Below, in pieces: positions 1-10,926 of a stretch of DNA of 18,313 nucleotides. The notes under the pieces are model-generated. The model saw only the letters and a program-made list of their open reading frames with translations, ran no database searches and was not told the DNA's origin. Source of the stretch: Gryganskiella cystojenkinii (taxonomy: Eukaryota; Mortierellomycota; Mortierellomycetes; Mortierellales; Mortierellaceae); NCBI GenBank assembly GCA_015852425.1, contig JAAAIG010000614.1, forward strand, positions 4,761-23,073, read 5' to 3'. Positions within the stretch are counted from its first letter, which is position 1; the number at the start of each line of letters is the position of its first letter. The position numbers were made by a program, and so were the translations under genes.

Positions 1-34
1 CCCGGCCCTTTTTTTTTTTTTTGGATACTATTAC

Positions 35-545
35 CAGGTTCCAAGATGCCGCAGGTATCAAAGTCATGATGTTCTCTTGAACGATGCCGAAGTTGATACC
101 GGTATTGTTTTTGTTTGTGAACGCGTGGACGAGATCGCCATCTGGAAGATAAAACAAAATTGACTGTAGAAAGTCCTGTGGCCAGGGATAGGTAGGGTTT
201 CCGACTGTGATCATGCGCCAGGTCCCTGTCGCATTTGGATCCGTGGCGGGTTGATATCGAAACCCGGCATGATATGGTGCTACAATATGCAGAGCGAGGA
301 AAGATATTTAAAAAAAATGTCGTCCTGTTTCTCGGCTGAACCTCTTTTTTTTTCTCGACTGTGGCGGGGGGAGGTATACCATCGTCAGCCCAAGCTGTGA
401 TTAAGGTAAAGACGCCTTGGGAACTGACCGCACAAGCAGGCAACTGTGTGGGTGTGCTAAAAGCCGTCTTTATCAATTCTGTCTGATTTATGGACGAAAC
501 AATGGTCCAGGTTAGGTCTGTGAGGAGAGTCGGATGCGGATTTGA
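35..545 (-). CDS. Hypothetical (probably extracellular) protein, partial, two exons
   Basis: Reading leftward, an exon at 545-380 joins one at 279-35. The intron at 379-280 has a GTATAC donor and a TTGTAG acceptor, and the phase matches (G|CA gives Ala), so 137 codons read without a stop. A likely donor (GTAATAG) at 34 suggests that the gene continues beyond the window. The protein is rich in W, T, N and P, has N-glycosylation sequons (for example NQT and NAT) and a cysteine in a PACAVSSQGVFT segment. This is the texture of a secreted beta-rich protein, but I recognise no family. Two stops lie directly upstream of the first exon, just before the acceptor at 547-546. No ATG exists on this strand between there and the pyruvate kinase stop at 749, so the 5' end is missing, non-standard or decayed. 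The exon pair is well supported; function and integrity are not. Confidence 0.55.
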
Positions 546-748
546 CTATTATTCGTCGAAAATTAAAAAAAAAAAAAAAAAAAAGGTCGTTGACACTTAA
601 TAATGTTTCCCTTTCTGTCCACTGTCAGCGCGGCGGCGGTGCAAGAGCACAAAGAAAAGCGTTTGTTTGTTGCTCTGATGAAAAGAACTTTATACAATTG
701 TTTGAGCGAGAGCTTTGGAGAATATATCTTTGGATAAAGAGATCTTTT
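546..748. other. Short spacer and 3' UTR of pyruvate kinase with A20 tract
   Basis: About 200 bases separate the pyruvate kinase stop from the first exon of the left-hand partial gene. The stretch carries a run of twenty A at 565-584 (T on the sense strand). It contains no ATG on the minus strand and no convincing coding frame. It must hold the 3' UTR of pyruvate kinase and possibly an intron of the neighbour. Confidence 0.5.
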
Positions 749-3167
749 TTACGCGACAACGATCCGCATGGTGTTGGTGTTGCCGTATCCAGAACGGAAT
801 CCCTGGATGACAATCACGGACTGGCCTGACTTCAAAAGACCCTCCTTGATAGCCTGATCCATACCCCAACGCAATCTGTTGTCGACATCCTCTTGCCAGT
901 CTGCGACCTTGGGCTCCTTGTAGATAAATGGATAGCATCCACGAGAAAGGTGAATCTGACGAGCCGTGGACTCCTTGCGGGTGACAATGATGATGTTGGA
1001 CTTGGGTCTGTACTTGGAGACCAAGCGGGCAGAGTCTCCAGAGGTCGAGAGGACGACGATCGCACCAGCATCCTGTTCATGAGCGGCAGAGACAGCAGAC
1101 GAGGCAACCGTCTCGGTGGTCTCGGTAGGACGCTTCTGCAGTTGACGGAGTTCGTTGAAAAGAGGAGGGTAACAGATGGCGGACTCTGCTAGGACGCAGG
1201 TCTCGTCCATGGTACGGACGGCCTCGAGAGGGTAAGCTCCCTTCGCAGTCTCTCCGGACAACATGACGCAGTCGGCACCATCAAGAACAGCGTTGGCGAC
1301 ATCCGAGACCTCGGCACGCGTAGGACGAGGGTTGTACTATTTTTGAATAGAAAGCAACATGCAGATTATCAGTACATCGTTTAAAAGGAGAGTAACAGAG
1401 AACATAAACACGAAAGAAAAGTGTGCTTACTGTCATAGACTCGAGCATTTGGGTGGCACAAATGACAGGCTTTCCGGCCAAGTTGCACTTGGAGATCATC
1501 ATCTTTTGAGCAACAAAGACCTGAGTACAGGGGATCTCGATACCCAAATCGCCACGGGCGACCATGACACCGTCCGTGACCTCGAGGATCTCGTCAAAGT
1601 TCATGACACCCTGATGATTCTCGATCTTTGAAATAATCTTGATATGCTTGCCTTCTTCACCCAAAACCTTACGGATCTCACGAACATCATCCGCACGACG
1701 GATAAACGAGGCAAAGATGATATCGACATTGTTCTTGACACCGAACGCGAGATCCTTCTTGTCCTTTTCGGAAAGCGCGGGGAGATCTACCTCGGTCTTG
1801 GGAAGGTTGACTCCCTTATGGGAGCAGAGTTTGCCGTTGTTGATACACTCAACCCGGAGGTGGTCGTCTTCGACAGAGAGAACCTTGAAGGAGAGGACAC
1901 CGTCATCAACATAGATGATCTTGCCAGGGACCATGACCTTGGTCAAGTTCTTATAATCGACATACATGACCTCACTCGTACAAGCCTGTGCATACTTGTC
2001 GTTGGTAGAGATGATCATCTTGTGTCCGGCCTGGATGGGGAGCTCGATATCGTCCTTCATCAATCCGGTACGGATTTCGGGCCCTTTGGTGTCCAAGGCG
2101 ATACCGACGGGGCGACCGGGGTGCACTATTACAAAGCAGGCGGGGTAAAACAAAGAAAGATAGTGGCGTATTAGCACGGAATTTGCCGTAGCAAAAAAAA
2201 AGGGTGACCAGTAGAGACGCCTCATGAGCATGGTCAAAGAGCAAAAGAGCATAATCCTAACAAGAATTAAAAAAAAATCTCCACAGACGACATTTGCGGG
2301 CAAGAACTCTCAGACTTGAGATCATTTTGATCTCCATGACTTACCGAGACAGCTCTGGCGGGTATTGTCAATCACAGATTGATGGTATTCATATGAACCA
2401 TGACTGAAGTTCTGTGCACGAAACAGCAAGCCAGGTGAAATGGAGAGAAGGAAGAGTAAGTTTGAAGGCTGTTATCGTTACCTGCTTTATGATATCGTAT
2501 CTCTTTTTTTTTCCTCTCCGATCCGTCATCACAAAGTGACGAGAACGCGCGCCATCGTTTTTTATTATTTTTTTTGTTGGCCCCCTCCATGCGATAAGAC
2601 CGACCATAAACCCGTCGCAAAACATGGAAAAATCAAGTACAAGCCTGAAACACGGCATAACAATGGAATCATTTTTCCTTCCCACGCTTTGTTCCGATGG
2701 TCATTGCCCACGGTGAACATTATTGAAACGGAAAGAGGAACGAGAAGGTGAAAATCGAGCTCACCATTCGAACAATGTTCATGCCAGCGTCGCGCAACTT
2801 GCTCAGCATCTCGACATTGTTGGTCTTGGGACCTAAAAGATAAGGAAAGGGCAAATAACATAGATCGACCGATTACGATTACGATCGCACAAGATTATTA
2901 GATAAAAAAATATCGCACTCGATCCCTCCGTTTCGCCTCAAGGTCTCAATGCTGTTGATGCCGCTTCAAAGGAAGTATTGTGATGCCGCTTCATGAAAGT
3001 ATTGGTTAGCACAAGCAAAACAGGCCCTCTCTCAAGGGAGTCAAATCCTCGCCTTCTCGCGAGCGCGTACCGATGGTGCAGATGATGGAGGTCTTGCGGA
3101 CGTTGTCAGCGTGGTAGTCGATATCGAGGGAAGAGGTCCACTCAAGGTTGGTCTTGATATCCGACAT
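749..3167 (-). CDS. pyk1: Pyruvate kinase
   Basis: This enzyme catalyses the last step of glycolysis in the cytosol: phosphoenolpyruvate + ADP to pyruvate + ATP. The model has five exons: 3167-3071, 2832-2765, 2411-2345, 2125-1431 and 1336-749. Donors are GTACGC, GTGAGC, GTAAGT and GTAAGC, and all phases match, giving 504 aa, the usual size for fungal enzymes (about 500). Landmarks are RMNFSHG across the exon 2/3 junction (residues 54-60), [12 protein letters not shown] (87-98), the catalytic lysine in SKIENHQG (K244) with metal ligands E246 and D270 (ARGDLG) at standard spacing, ATQMLESMT (301-309) and MLSGETAKG (334-342). The C-terminal effector domain has STSG, SKYRPK and the [12 protein letters not shown] loop, consistent with allosteric sugar-phosphate control as known in yeast. 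The start is the only ATG that gives a normal N-terminus, and it follows a polypyrimidine leader. Introns 1-4 are about 238, 353, 219 and 94 bases. Confidence 0.97.
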
Positions 3168-4328
3168 AGTATATATGTTGTGTTGTATGTTTGGAAAGGG
3201 GAAAAGAAAGGAAAGGAGGGTGCGAAGGTGAAGGAATGAAAAAAGCGAATGTGGAATGAAAGAAGAAATGGAAATAGAAAAAGAAGACAAACCTTGGTGT
3301 CTTTTATTTTGTTTGCATTTTTTGACTTGATCAGCACTCGCAGAGACAACTCCCTATTGCGGTACTTTTTTTTTTTTTTGTTCTTTTAGGCAACAGCCAC
3401 CTTCCTTGTTGTTCCCTACGGTCAGCGAAGTGGTTACTTATGCCTTACACGCTATTTTGTCCTATCCGCCCCGATCCCTTTGCTTCGCCGTGTCAAGGGA
3501 ACGTGGCACCTACCCGTGTCCGCTTTGTTCCTCACAGCCTGTGGACCCTACTAGTATGACGCCGAATTTGTCTTAGACCTCTGTTCTTTGCCTTATCCAT
3601 CTCTTCCTGTTGCTGTCCTCCCAGTCCAGTTTGTAGTCCCCATGAATATTTGGAGAATGGATAAGCCCTCTCCCATCGATAATGATCCTACCCCTTTCCT
3701 GTCTCGTTATCGCCAACCTGAAAAGTGCTCACACAAATTTGTTATCTTGAGTGCCGCTCCCCAGCGTCATTTTAAATTTTTCGTTTTTGGTGGCAACAAA
3801 CCAACCTTCTCGATCCAGAGGAAGGGTCATCTAAAGCGGACTGTCACCGATGGACTTTGTGTTGGTATGCATGTATGGGCAGTGGCCTGGGGCCGATCAA
3901 AACGACGGCAAAGAGACCAAGATATGAGGTAAAGAATAAAAGTGCCGGAGAGATATGTAGCCGTCGACTCTGCTCAAAAGAGAAGAATATTGCAACAATT
4001 AACGAGGGTAGAGATAGACGGACGCCAACGCAAGAACAACAAGCAAAGTACAATCACTAAAGCAGATGTAGGCAGCGGTGTGCGAGAGATATAGTGAAGA
4101 AGATTGGGAGAGGGAATGCGAAGGTGAGAGATATGCTACAGGGAAAAAGATAGTGCGGGAAAAATGTATATACAAGGCACCTCTTCTCCTTTCCATCACA
4201 TTCAACCTGGAAGTAAGTTGATTGCTCTCGAGGCTCTTTCTCTTCCTCTTTTCGGTCACACACCCAATGTTGGTTATTCGGTCGTCTTCTCTTATCCTCT
4301 CGGACCCAAGCTGGGTGTCTCTTTCCCG
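3168..4328. other. Pyruvate kinase upstream region, no gene seen
   Basis: About 1.16 kb lies upstream of pyruvate kinase. The first 130 bases are strongly pyrimidine-rich on the sense strand. Further out there are T and A tracts and purine-rich patches. Open frames such as 3588-3932 (+) and 3999-4367 (-) have no recognisable protein character. The region most likely contains the promoter and 5' UTR of the glycolytic gene. Confidence 0.5.
3180..3296 (-). promoter_or_regulatory. Polypyrimidine leader of pyruvate kinase
   Basis: Read on the sense strand, the roughly 115 bases before the ATG are almost all C and T, ending in an A-rich stretch (ACAACACAACATATATACT) directly before the start codon. 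CT-rich blocks followed by A-rich leaders are typical of strongly expressed fungal housekeeping genes, where they mark the transcription start zone. A possible TATA-like AAATAAAAG lies a little further upstream, at about 3301-3312. Confidence 0.45.
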
Positions 4329-5026
4329 CTTCAAATAAATCTCTTCAAAAACATATTTCCTGTCCACGTACTTGCCCTTGCCCTCGTCATTGAACTTGCC
4401 GCGTCCTTCAACCTAAGACACTCTTCAAAGTTCACAGCAACTGCATCCTCTAGTTGGACAACAATCTCCTCCTGGACTCGAAGAGCCAACTCCAGGCAAC
4501 TGGTCACGGCAGCCTTTGCCTTAACCGCACTAGAAATGCATCAAACTGCATCAGACGAAAAACACTATTGAAGTCGAGGCGTCACAGCTTTGTCTCGTCA
4601 TTGTAGTACATCGATCCGAAGACTGCCATCCCCCCGCCGCGGTACGCTCTTCCGACAAGTCGATCGGATTTAACTGGTCCAAGAATCTCACAGAGCCCTG
4701 ACCAGCTTAAAGTCATCCCGCAAAGATTGCTGTCGTGGGTTGTTGGTACCTCGGACGATTACCTCTGAGAGGTGCACGGAAGGCTAACCCGTCAGCATAC
4801 TGGCCAATCTGCTTTGACCTATGAAGGGATCCATGTCATGATTCTTCTCTCTTGCGCACCAGTGATAATGCTCTCCAAGGACCTGATCTCAATCCTTAAA
4901 GTCATTGCCTCCATTATGAATGCCCAAAGAGTCTAACGTTGCAAATGTGGTGGCCAGCCTTAAAATCTCGGTGCAAGTATATTTTGCATTTTGAACAATA
5001 GAATCGACGGCTCCCGGACGAGGCAC
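4329..5026 (-). pseudogene. Decayed protein-coding gene (relic), family unknown
   Basis: No long ORF exists here, but protein-like segments follow each other in the same direction in shifting frames. They are: 5026-4892 (begins VPRPGAVDSIVQ, stop at 4891); the same frame 4888-4787 (contains MDPFIGQSRLASML, stop at 4786) and 4783-4691 (contains TNNPRQQSLRDDFKLV, stop at 4690); then another frame 4695-4585 (contains GRAYRGGGMAVFGSMYYNDE, stop at 4584) and 4581-4507 (contains NSVFRLMQFDAFLVRL); then the first frame again at 4528-4403 (contains LALRVQEEIVVQLEDA); then a one-base shift to 4403-4329 (contains GKFNDEGKGKYVDRKYVFEE). The order and continuity suggest one gene broken by point stops and indels. 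I do not recognise the family. A highly split real gene is the alternative, but I found no set of GT..AG introns that removes the stops. Confidence 0.45.
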
Positions 5027-5119
5027 ACTATCCCTTGTGTTTTTTTTTTTCAGGAAGTGTGGGTTGGTTGATATTCTCTGATATCCCCTTTGTGAATAAG
5101 TATTTATATACGTACATAT

Positions 5120-8100
5120 CTATTGCTCAATGGCATCCTCTGAGACACCTTCGTCATCATCGCACAATCCGATTTTGTAGGAGAGTTCCTCCAGCATAGC
5201 TTCGGCAGCTATTTTTTTTTTTTTTTTGTAGATAAAGTATGAGGAGGAAAGCATTATTAGAGAAGAATTAACCATCAATCAGCGATCAAAAAGAAACCTT
5301 TTTTTTTTGTTGGTGAGGGGGGGGGGAAGGCAGCAGTACTTACCATCCGTGCCAAAGTAATGACCATGATCTGGACTTGTATCGAGCATGGACAAGGTCA
5401 TGCTAAAGAAATCCATGAACCTCACATTATGCAACAACATGACCTCCTCGGCGATCTGGTTCCAGTACCGAAGTCTGTAGATCGATCGCCAATCATGACT
5501 GAACATGGGATCCGAGACAGGCTGCGACTCTGGGTAAGCAACCATACCGGCCCAGACCACCTTTAAGGGCAGCTCTTGATCCTTATGGTCGTGGTACCCA
5601 GAGTCCGCGGAGAACTGGCGTTTGTGTAGCATACGGTATCCGGTGGTACTGGTGTCGCCGGTATTCCTGCTGTCTTTGGATCCAACGTCGGAGTTATCCT
5701 CTCCCTTGTTGGTCTTAGCCTTGTCGGCGCCGCCAGATCGGGCAGGATCGATTGGTCGAACGGTGCGTCGATTGCTGTATGCGTAAGGTTCACGGAAGTC
5801 CTCTTGATTTTTCCGACGAGGTTCTGCTGATGCATCGCTACCGGTCCTTGCGGCGTTCGACAGGTTAGAGCTGGATCGGAGACCTTTCATGGTTCCCTCA
5901 ATATTTTGTCCGGCCATCAACTTGACATTGTTGTTGTTGTTGGCCCTATTTCCACGATTGGAAGAGAAAGACGGTTTCTTGGCAAGCATTTTTTTATCAC
6001 CGCTCAGGGCAACCTTCTTCTGAGTTGTATGACGGTACAAAGGGCGAGAGCGAGAGTCCTTGTTGTCGCCACTGCTGTTGTCATGATTATCTGCCTCCAC
6101 TCCGTCGTCTTTGGGAGTGTTCTTGCTATTGTTGGGCGTAGCCTTGTGGTATTTGCTCTGGCGCAGAATCCGGTTATTGGGGTACCTGGGATGGGCTCTT
6201 TCGGCAGGATCTCTGTACCGACTGCCCGGGGATCCTTCATAGCCCTCTTGCTCAGCTCGGTACCGATCCGAGACTCGGTAACGATCCTCCATTTCGTCTC
6301 TTTCCTCTTGCTCTTGCTCTCTTCGAAGGCGTTCCTCTTCTTCTTGTTCTTCCAGTTGATGCAACTCTTTCTCAGAGACAGAGATTACTTCCTCCTCGGT
6401 CTCGTCTCCCCAAAAGACCTCGATGCTCTCGGTGATACTGTTAGCAGCGGGCTTCTGTTTCTCTTGTCGCAACATCTCGCGCTCCATCTCGAGCTCGTCT
6501 TCGTCCTCGTCATCCTCTTCTTCATAATAATCATGGATCTCGTCGGCCTCCTCCTCGTCAGTGTCGTATTCATCCCCATCAAGAAATCGGCCGCCATGAT
6601 CATCATCTTCATCTTCGAGATCTTGAAGGTCGCGGGCGCGTTGAAGGACCCGATCGACAAGATCTCGGAGTTTATCGTGGTACTTGGACGTGGACCAGAG
6701 TTGGTCCAGGAACTTTGTTCCGGTTGCGGCATGGCCCATGTTTCCGACCAAGATGTCGGATTTTTCACCAATCTGACTGAACATGGGGTCATGCATGTAC
6801 GTCAAAGTCGTTGACCCAAAGATCTCTTCCATCTTCTCTGCAGACGTTGTGGCTAGTTAAAAAAAACAACAAGAAAAATCGGACATATTAAAAAAAACAA
6901 TGAGGCTCTATACCTTCTATCACCGATCTGCTCCTCATTCAATAAGAAGCGATTGCAAAATGGATTTTTAAGTTACTAGTATTCTGAAGGGTCGTTGACC
7001 CGTGCAACCGCTCCAAGAGATGCTCGATAGCGACTCGGAGGTGTGTATCACCCTGGAAGAGAACCTTTTTGGTCTTGGCGTCCTTTTTGCGCTCGAGACA
7101 AGCGAGATCCAAGGGTTCTCCAAATGTACAACCCAGAGGTGTCCATGTGTAGTTCGCTTTTCGCCAACTCTGTTTGTCGACCGGGTGAGCTGGGAGCCAA
7201 ACTCCCTGTACTGCCAAGTCTTTTGAGCACAATGGAAGCTGTTGCTGGTCAGAAGATGACAAGGACGATGAAGACGAGGTCCTGCCTGCAGAGTACGCTT
7301 GGTAAAGGTTTCGCGCGATAGCACCTGCAATGGGCACAGTCTCTGATCCTTCGTGGCTCTCTGATCTTGATTCGGAGGCTGGTGATGATGATGATGGTTG
7401 TGGTGAGGGCTGCTCGAATCTCGGCTCTGCGACTCTGGAAGGACATCCGCGACAGATCTCCAAGGGTAAGTTCGAGACAACTTTTTTGCGCTGCAGGACG
7501 GGCCACGAATCAGCCTCCTCGACCACAGCGCCGAAATTATCGTAGAGGTGAGTAATGTCGAGAGTGAGTTTTCCAGGGTTTGAGATATGGAAGGGGAAAA
7601 CGTAAAGACATTGACCGGCATGGTACCAATCTGGTGGCGAGAGCTTTTCAGATCCACTAAAGACTACATGAAAGGCGTCTGGCCCAGAGAACTGTCGATG
7701 GAATGCGTCATGGGTCGCGTTCCCAGAGATTGGGTACTTTAAGTTGGCGGTTCGACAGAGTGCCTATTCATCATTCCGTTCCGCATCAATAGCATAAAAA
7801 CCGTTCTTCATGTCAACAAAAGGAAGCATTGTCTGGACTAAAACCAAGAATCTATACCAAATGATCAAAAATGAAAAAGAAAAAAACTTACTCGATCGCG
7901 TCTTCGAACACGGACCAGTCCTTCGTTACAAGTATAAGGAGAAAAGCAAAGATCAGCCGAGAAGTCCGGATGCTCTGTAAGAAGCGGTGTACACTCGTTC
8001 GGTTCCAAAAGCAACAGCTTTTGTCGATCGTACTTGTTGAATCGAGGGCAAAGTGGCTTCGAGAGATGATCCAATATTTGGGAATGAAGTGCGGGTCGAA

Positions 8101-8242
8101 TGAAATAATCCATGGTCTTGCTGACATGGGTCGAGGGTGTTGGTGAGCAATAGAGCCACAAGAGCATCAATGCAGAGATAGAGAGGATAATGCCTCGCCT
8201 CTGAGAACGCGTTCTGGGCAAGGAGAGAGACCCCAGCACCAT
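5120..8242 (-). CDS. PC-esterase-like type II membrane protein with large acidic insert
   Basis: Four exons (8242-7892, 7763-6977, 6852-5344, 5208-5120) join in phase to 911 aa. Residues 17-32 (GIILSISALMLLWLYC) after a basic N-terminus form a type II signal anchor, so the rest should lie in the Golgi lumen or outside the cell. A W-T-P-L-G-C motif (about 324-329) precedes LFQGDTHLR (GDT at 355-357). The C-terminus has FFSMTLSMLDTSPDHGHYFG, with a DxxH pair at D874/H877. This is the motif order of PC-esterase/TBL/Cap64-like carbohydrate O-acetylation proteins (GDS...DxxH), but Thr replaces the usual nucleophile Ser. Between the two blocks lie about 450 residues that are mostly acidic or Ser/Arg/Asn-rich and probably disordered (acidic run about 455-576). 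An NAT sequon lies in the second exon and an NYT sequon before the WTP motif. The start at 8242 was chosen because it places the anchor near the N-terminus; an upstream in-frame extension runs through an A-rich stretch. Confidence 0.8.
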
Positions 8243-8722
8243 TTGCACGAGTTTTTTTTTTTTTTTTTGTTCTGTTTTTTGGTCCAGAGCAAGGAGAATT
8301 CTTATTTTTTCGAGCAATAGACTCTTTCACGACTAATGGTGCAGGGTTATGTGGTAGTGCCGGGGTGTGGAGAGTTTAAGACTAGGGAGGATAGGGAACA
8401 AATTAAAAGAAGTAAAAAAAAAGGGTCTTGTTCGTCATAAACCGTCAACAAGTAGAAAATAATAGTATCAGGGTGAACGCGAACAAAGATTAACGAAACA
8501 GAAAAAAAAAAGCGTCTTTGAGGAAGAATTTTGGTTTGGTGGCGCAAGAACTTAAAATCACGTGTAACTTGGTGGCGTTTTTTTGTGCTAGGTAAGCTGC
8601 CAAAGGCCATTTCAAAGGTTGCTCGTTGACTTGGAAGGTGAAGAGATGGTGGTAGGCGTTTTTAATGTACAGTGCTCGTTATGGGGTATTTGGATCTAAA
8701 CATGGAAGAGTGCACGTTTTTT
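8243..8722. other. Intergenic region: PC-esterase-like promoter and vps72 3' UTR
   Basis: This 480-base spacer has a long T run at about 8252-8268 and further A/T tracts. Near 8654-8666 the sense strand reads ACATTAAAAACG about 60 bases after the vps72 stop, an ATTAAA-like polyadenylation signal candidate. No coding frame with protein character was seen. Confidence 0.4.
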
Positions 8723-10766
8723 CTACTCTTGTATGTTCGCCTGTCGCTTTCGATATGTATATCCACCGCCACCTCCACCCGAGATCCCGGCCGAGATCAG
8801 ATCTCCATCTTTCAAAACAATCCCAGATCCAACTTGTTGTCCTCCAACCAAGGCTTCGGCCATTCCTGCGGGGACACCTTTTGGTAACGGTTGTGCGACA
8901 TCGTGACAATAGGCGTTCAGTCCCGGCGACCAAACATAACCATGACGGATCACGTTCTGAAGAATCTTGTAGGCTTCCTTGTTCGCGTAAGGGATTCCGC
9001 TCTTCGGATCCTTGTATTTCGCCGGTAGTCCAGTAATAGGACATATTGGTTTTCGTTCGGGATCTATACCATTCACGAGTGCAAAACAAGGATGATAAGA
9101 ATACGGCCAGATCAATTTTTTTCAACTGTGGCGGTAACTACTGTCGCATGCAAACTTACAGTTCTCGACATAGGACCATTCGTTCAACGGTGCATCCTGA
9201 TCCTCGTATCCCATAAACGTGATCCAGTTCCGTCCACATATCTGGTTCGGGTGAAGTCGTTTCCGTTTCCGGGCAATCGAACCCGCAGACATGTTCATGG
9301 TCGCAAACTGAACCGGTGTTTGCGCTCCACTCTCGACGGCGGAACTCATATCAACGTCCTGGTTCGCTATAGAAGCTCCATCGATACTCATCGGTGACCC
9401 GGGAGTCCTATTGCCTCTTGCGTCGCCACCATCGGCCCCACTAAACTCAACTCGGGGTTGATTCCTGTTTGGACTAGAGTCTCGAGAATTGGTTACCGAG
9501 CGCGGCTTTTGCTGCTGGAACAATGTCTGCGCTAGTGACTGTGCCAGACTCTGTGGTGGAACACCTCCTCCATGCTGTCCGGATCCGTACTGGATCGGAA
9601 CGACCTCGGGTGCAACACTTCCAGCACGTGAACCAGGTTGACTTGCGTTTCTCGATCCCGGTCTCGTTCCACCTGCAGGGGTCGCAGGTCCAAGATCGGC
9701 TAGATCCTGAATCAGAGGACCATGACCGACCCATTCCGAAAACGAATGGTACCGAATAAAATTTTCCATGACGACTTCCTTCTTCTTGACGACTCTTTTC
9801 TTTTCCATTTCCATGGCCTTGAAAGCCTGCAGAGAAGCCAGGTTGAGCTGCTCAGTCTTTTTCGCTTCTTCCAAGAGTTCTTCCTGCGTCATCTTGTGCA
9901 CAGCGACCTTTTCACGTTTCGGCATCATGGCCCTGCGGGTCTCGTGTTCGAGGAGTCTGAGTTCTGTCTCTTGCTTATTCAGGACTGTTGTTCTTCTGGA
10001 GGATTTTCGGATCTCGGCAGGGATCCTGAAAGAAGAGGCTGAGGTATCCTGCGAGGCAGCTGGTGAAGCTGCGGCAGAGGTCGAGGTCGAAGTAGAACTA
10101 ATGGTCCTCCGGAGTGTAGCAGGTGTGGACTTCTTTTTCGGTGCGGATACAGCAGCAGCAGCAGCCTGACGAGATGATGGTGATGACGATGATTTGTTAC
10201 CTGGTAGACCACCCGGTATCGACATGGAAGATTTTCCTGTTTTTAGATGGTTGAGCATGGCCTGTTGTTTCCGTCGAGCCTTGGCTTCCTCGGGGTCCTC
10301 GTTCAGGTTTGCCTCTTCATCCTCCTCGGGTTCCTCATCTGCGCTGGACTGATCAAAGTCCGAGTCAACGATATCATCCTCTTCTGTTTTTTTTTAAAAA
10401 AAAAAAAAGTATAGCATTAAAAAAAGGTATTCGTTAGCCTAGTTTAAGCACGCCTCTCTCTCGAGCTTGCTGTACTCTTGAGGAAAAGGGTCACCGCTGT
10501 CCGTTTCGCATGGTTCATTTACCTTTGCCTTCAAACTCGAACTCCTCATCGACTCCCTCATCATCAAACAACTCCTCCATGTCCTCCTCCTGATTCAACA
10601 ACGCCCTCATCCTAATGGTACATCAAAATCAACACAGGGAAGTTCAGGAATCAGTCAGCAGTTCCATGTAGAAATCAACAAATTCCAAGCCCAATTTGCG
10701 ATAGTTCGGTCTTTGTCAGTCATACCGATTTCCGGCATTGGAACGCCTCTCTCTGTTGGCAGCCAT
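8723..10766 (-). CDS. vps72: Vps72/YL1 (Swc2), H2A.Z-binding subunit of the SWR1 complex
   Basis: This nuclear protein helps the SWR1 remodeller exchange H2A for H2A.Z. Four exons (10766-10726, 10611-10523, 10383-9160, 9063-8723) give 564 aa. The YL1 N-terminal pattern is clear: RERRSNAGNRMRALLNQEE at residues 5-23, an acidic stretch (DDEGVDEEFEFEG and DDIVDSDFDQSSADEEPEED), the basic SFRIPAEIRKSSRR (161-174) and the family hallmark MTQEELLEEAKKTEQLNLAS (208-227). The YL1_C motif is PICPITGLPAKYKDP (457-471) followed by PYANKEAYKIL. The middle, about 245-400, is Pro/Ser/Gly/Gln-rich and probably disordered; the end is Gly-rich. The last intron (9159-9064, GTAAGT...GGTATAG) keeps the frame exactly. 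An earlier acceptor at the CACAG near 9127 would run into a stop next to an A7 tract. The start is the first ATG, 160 bases below the stop of the upstream gene. Confidence 0.95.
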
Positions 10767-10926
10767 GATGAGTAGTTGTCTGTGTGAGGTCCTGCTCCTT
10801 TCAATGAATTGATTCTGGTCTGAAAAGAAACGCTTTCACTTTCCTTTTCTTTCTTTTCAAGGCGTGCTGTCTTTCGCAGTCACAGGAAACAGGCAAAGCC
10901 ACCGCAAAGACGCGTTTGCGACCTTC

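Noticed and set aside
1..22. GC-rich end followed by a T14 run at the left edge
   Set aside because: It could be a contig end or low-quality sequence. With the donor at 34 it is most likely intron, so I do not call it a feature.
1644..2174. A 176-codon plus-strand ORF
   Set aside because: It is the antisense shadow of pyruvate kinase exon 4, which is certain.
3588..3932. A 114-codon plus-strand ORF upstream of pyruvate kinase
   Set aside because: It has no recognisable motif, no promoter or intron signals and a composition like the surrounding spacer.
4164..4571. A 135-codon plus-strand ORF
   Set aside because: It lacks protein-family character and lies opposite the decayed minus-strand gene segments, which read better.
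5906..6814. A 302-codon plus-strand ORF, hydrophobic, opposite the acidic insert
   Set aside because: It is the antisense of Asp/Glu codons (GAT/GAG read as ATC/CTC), which automatically gives Ile/Leu-rich open frames. The minus-strand frame has splice continuity and family motifs.
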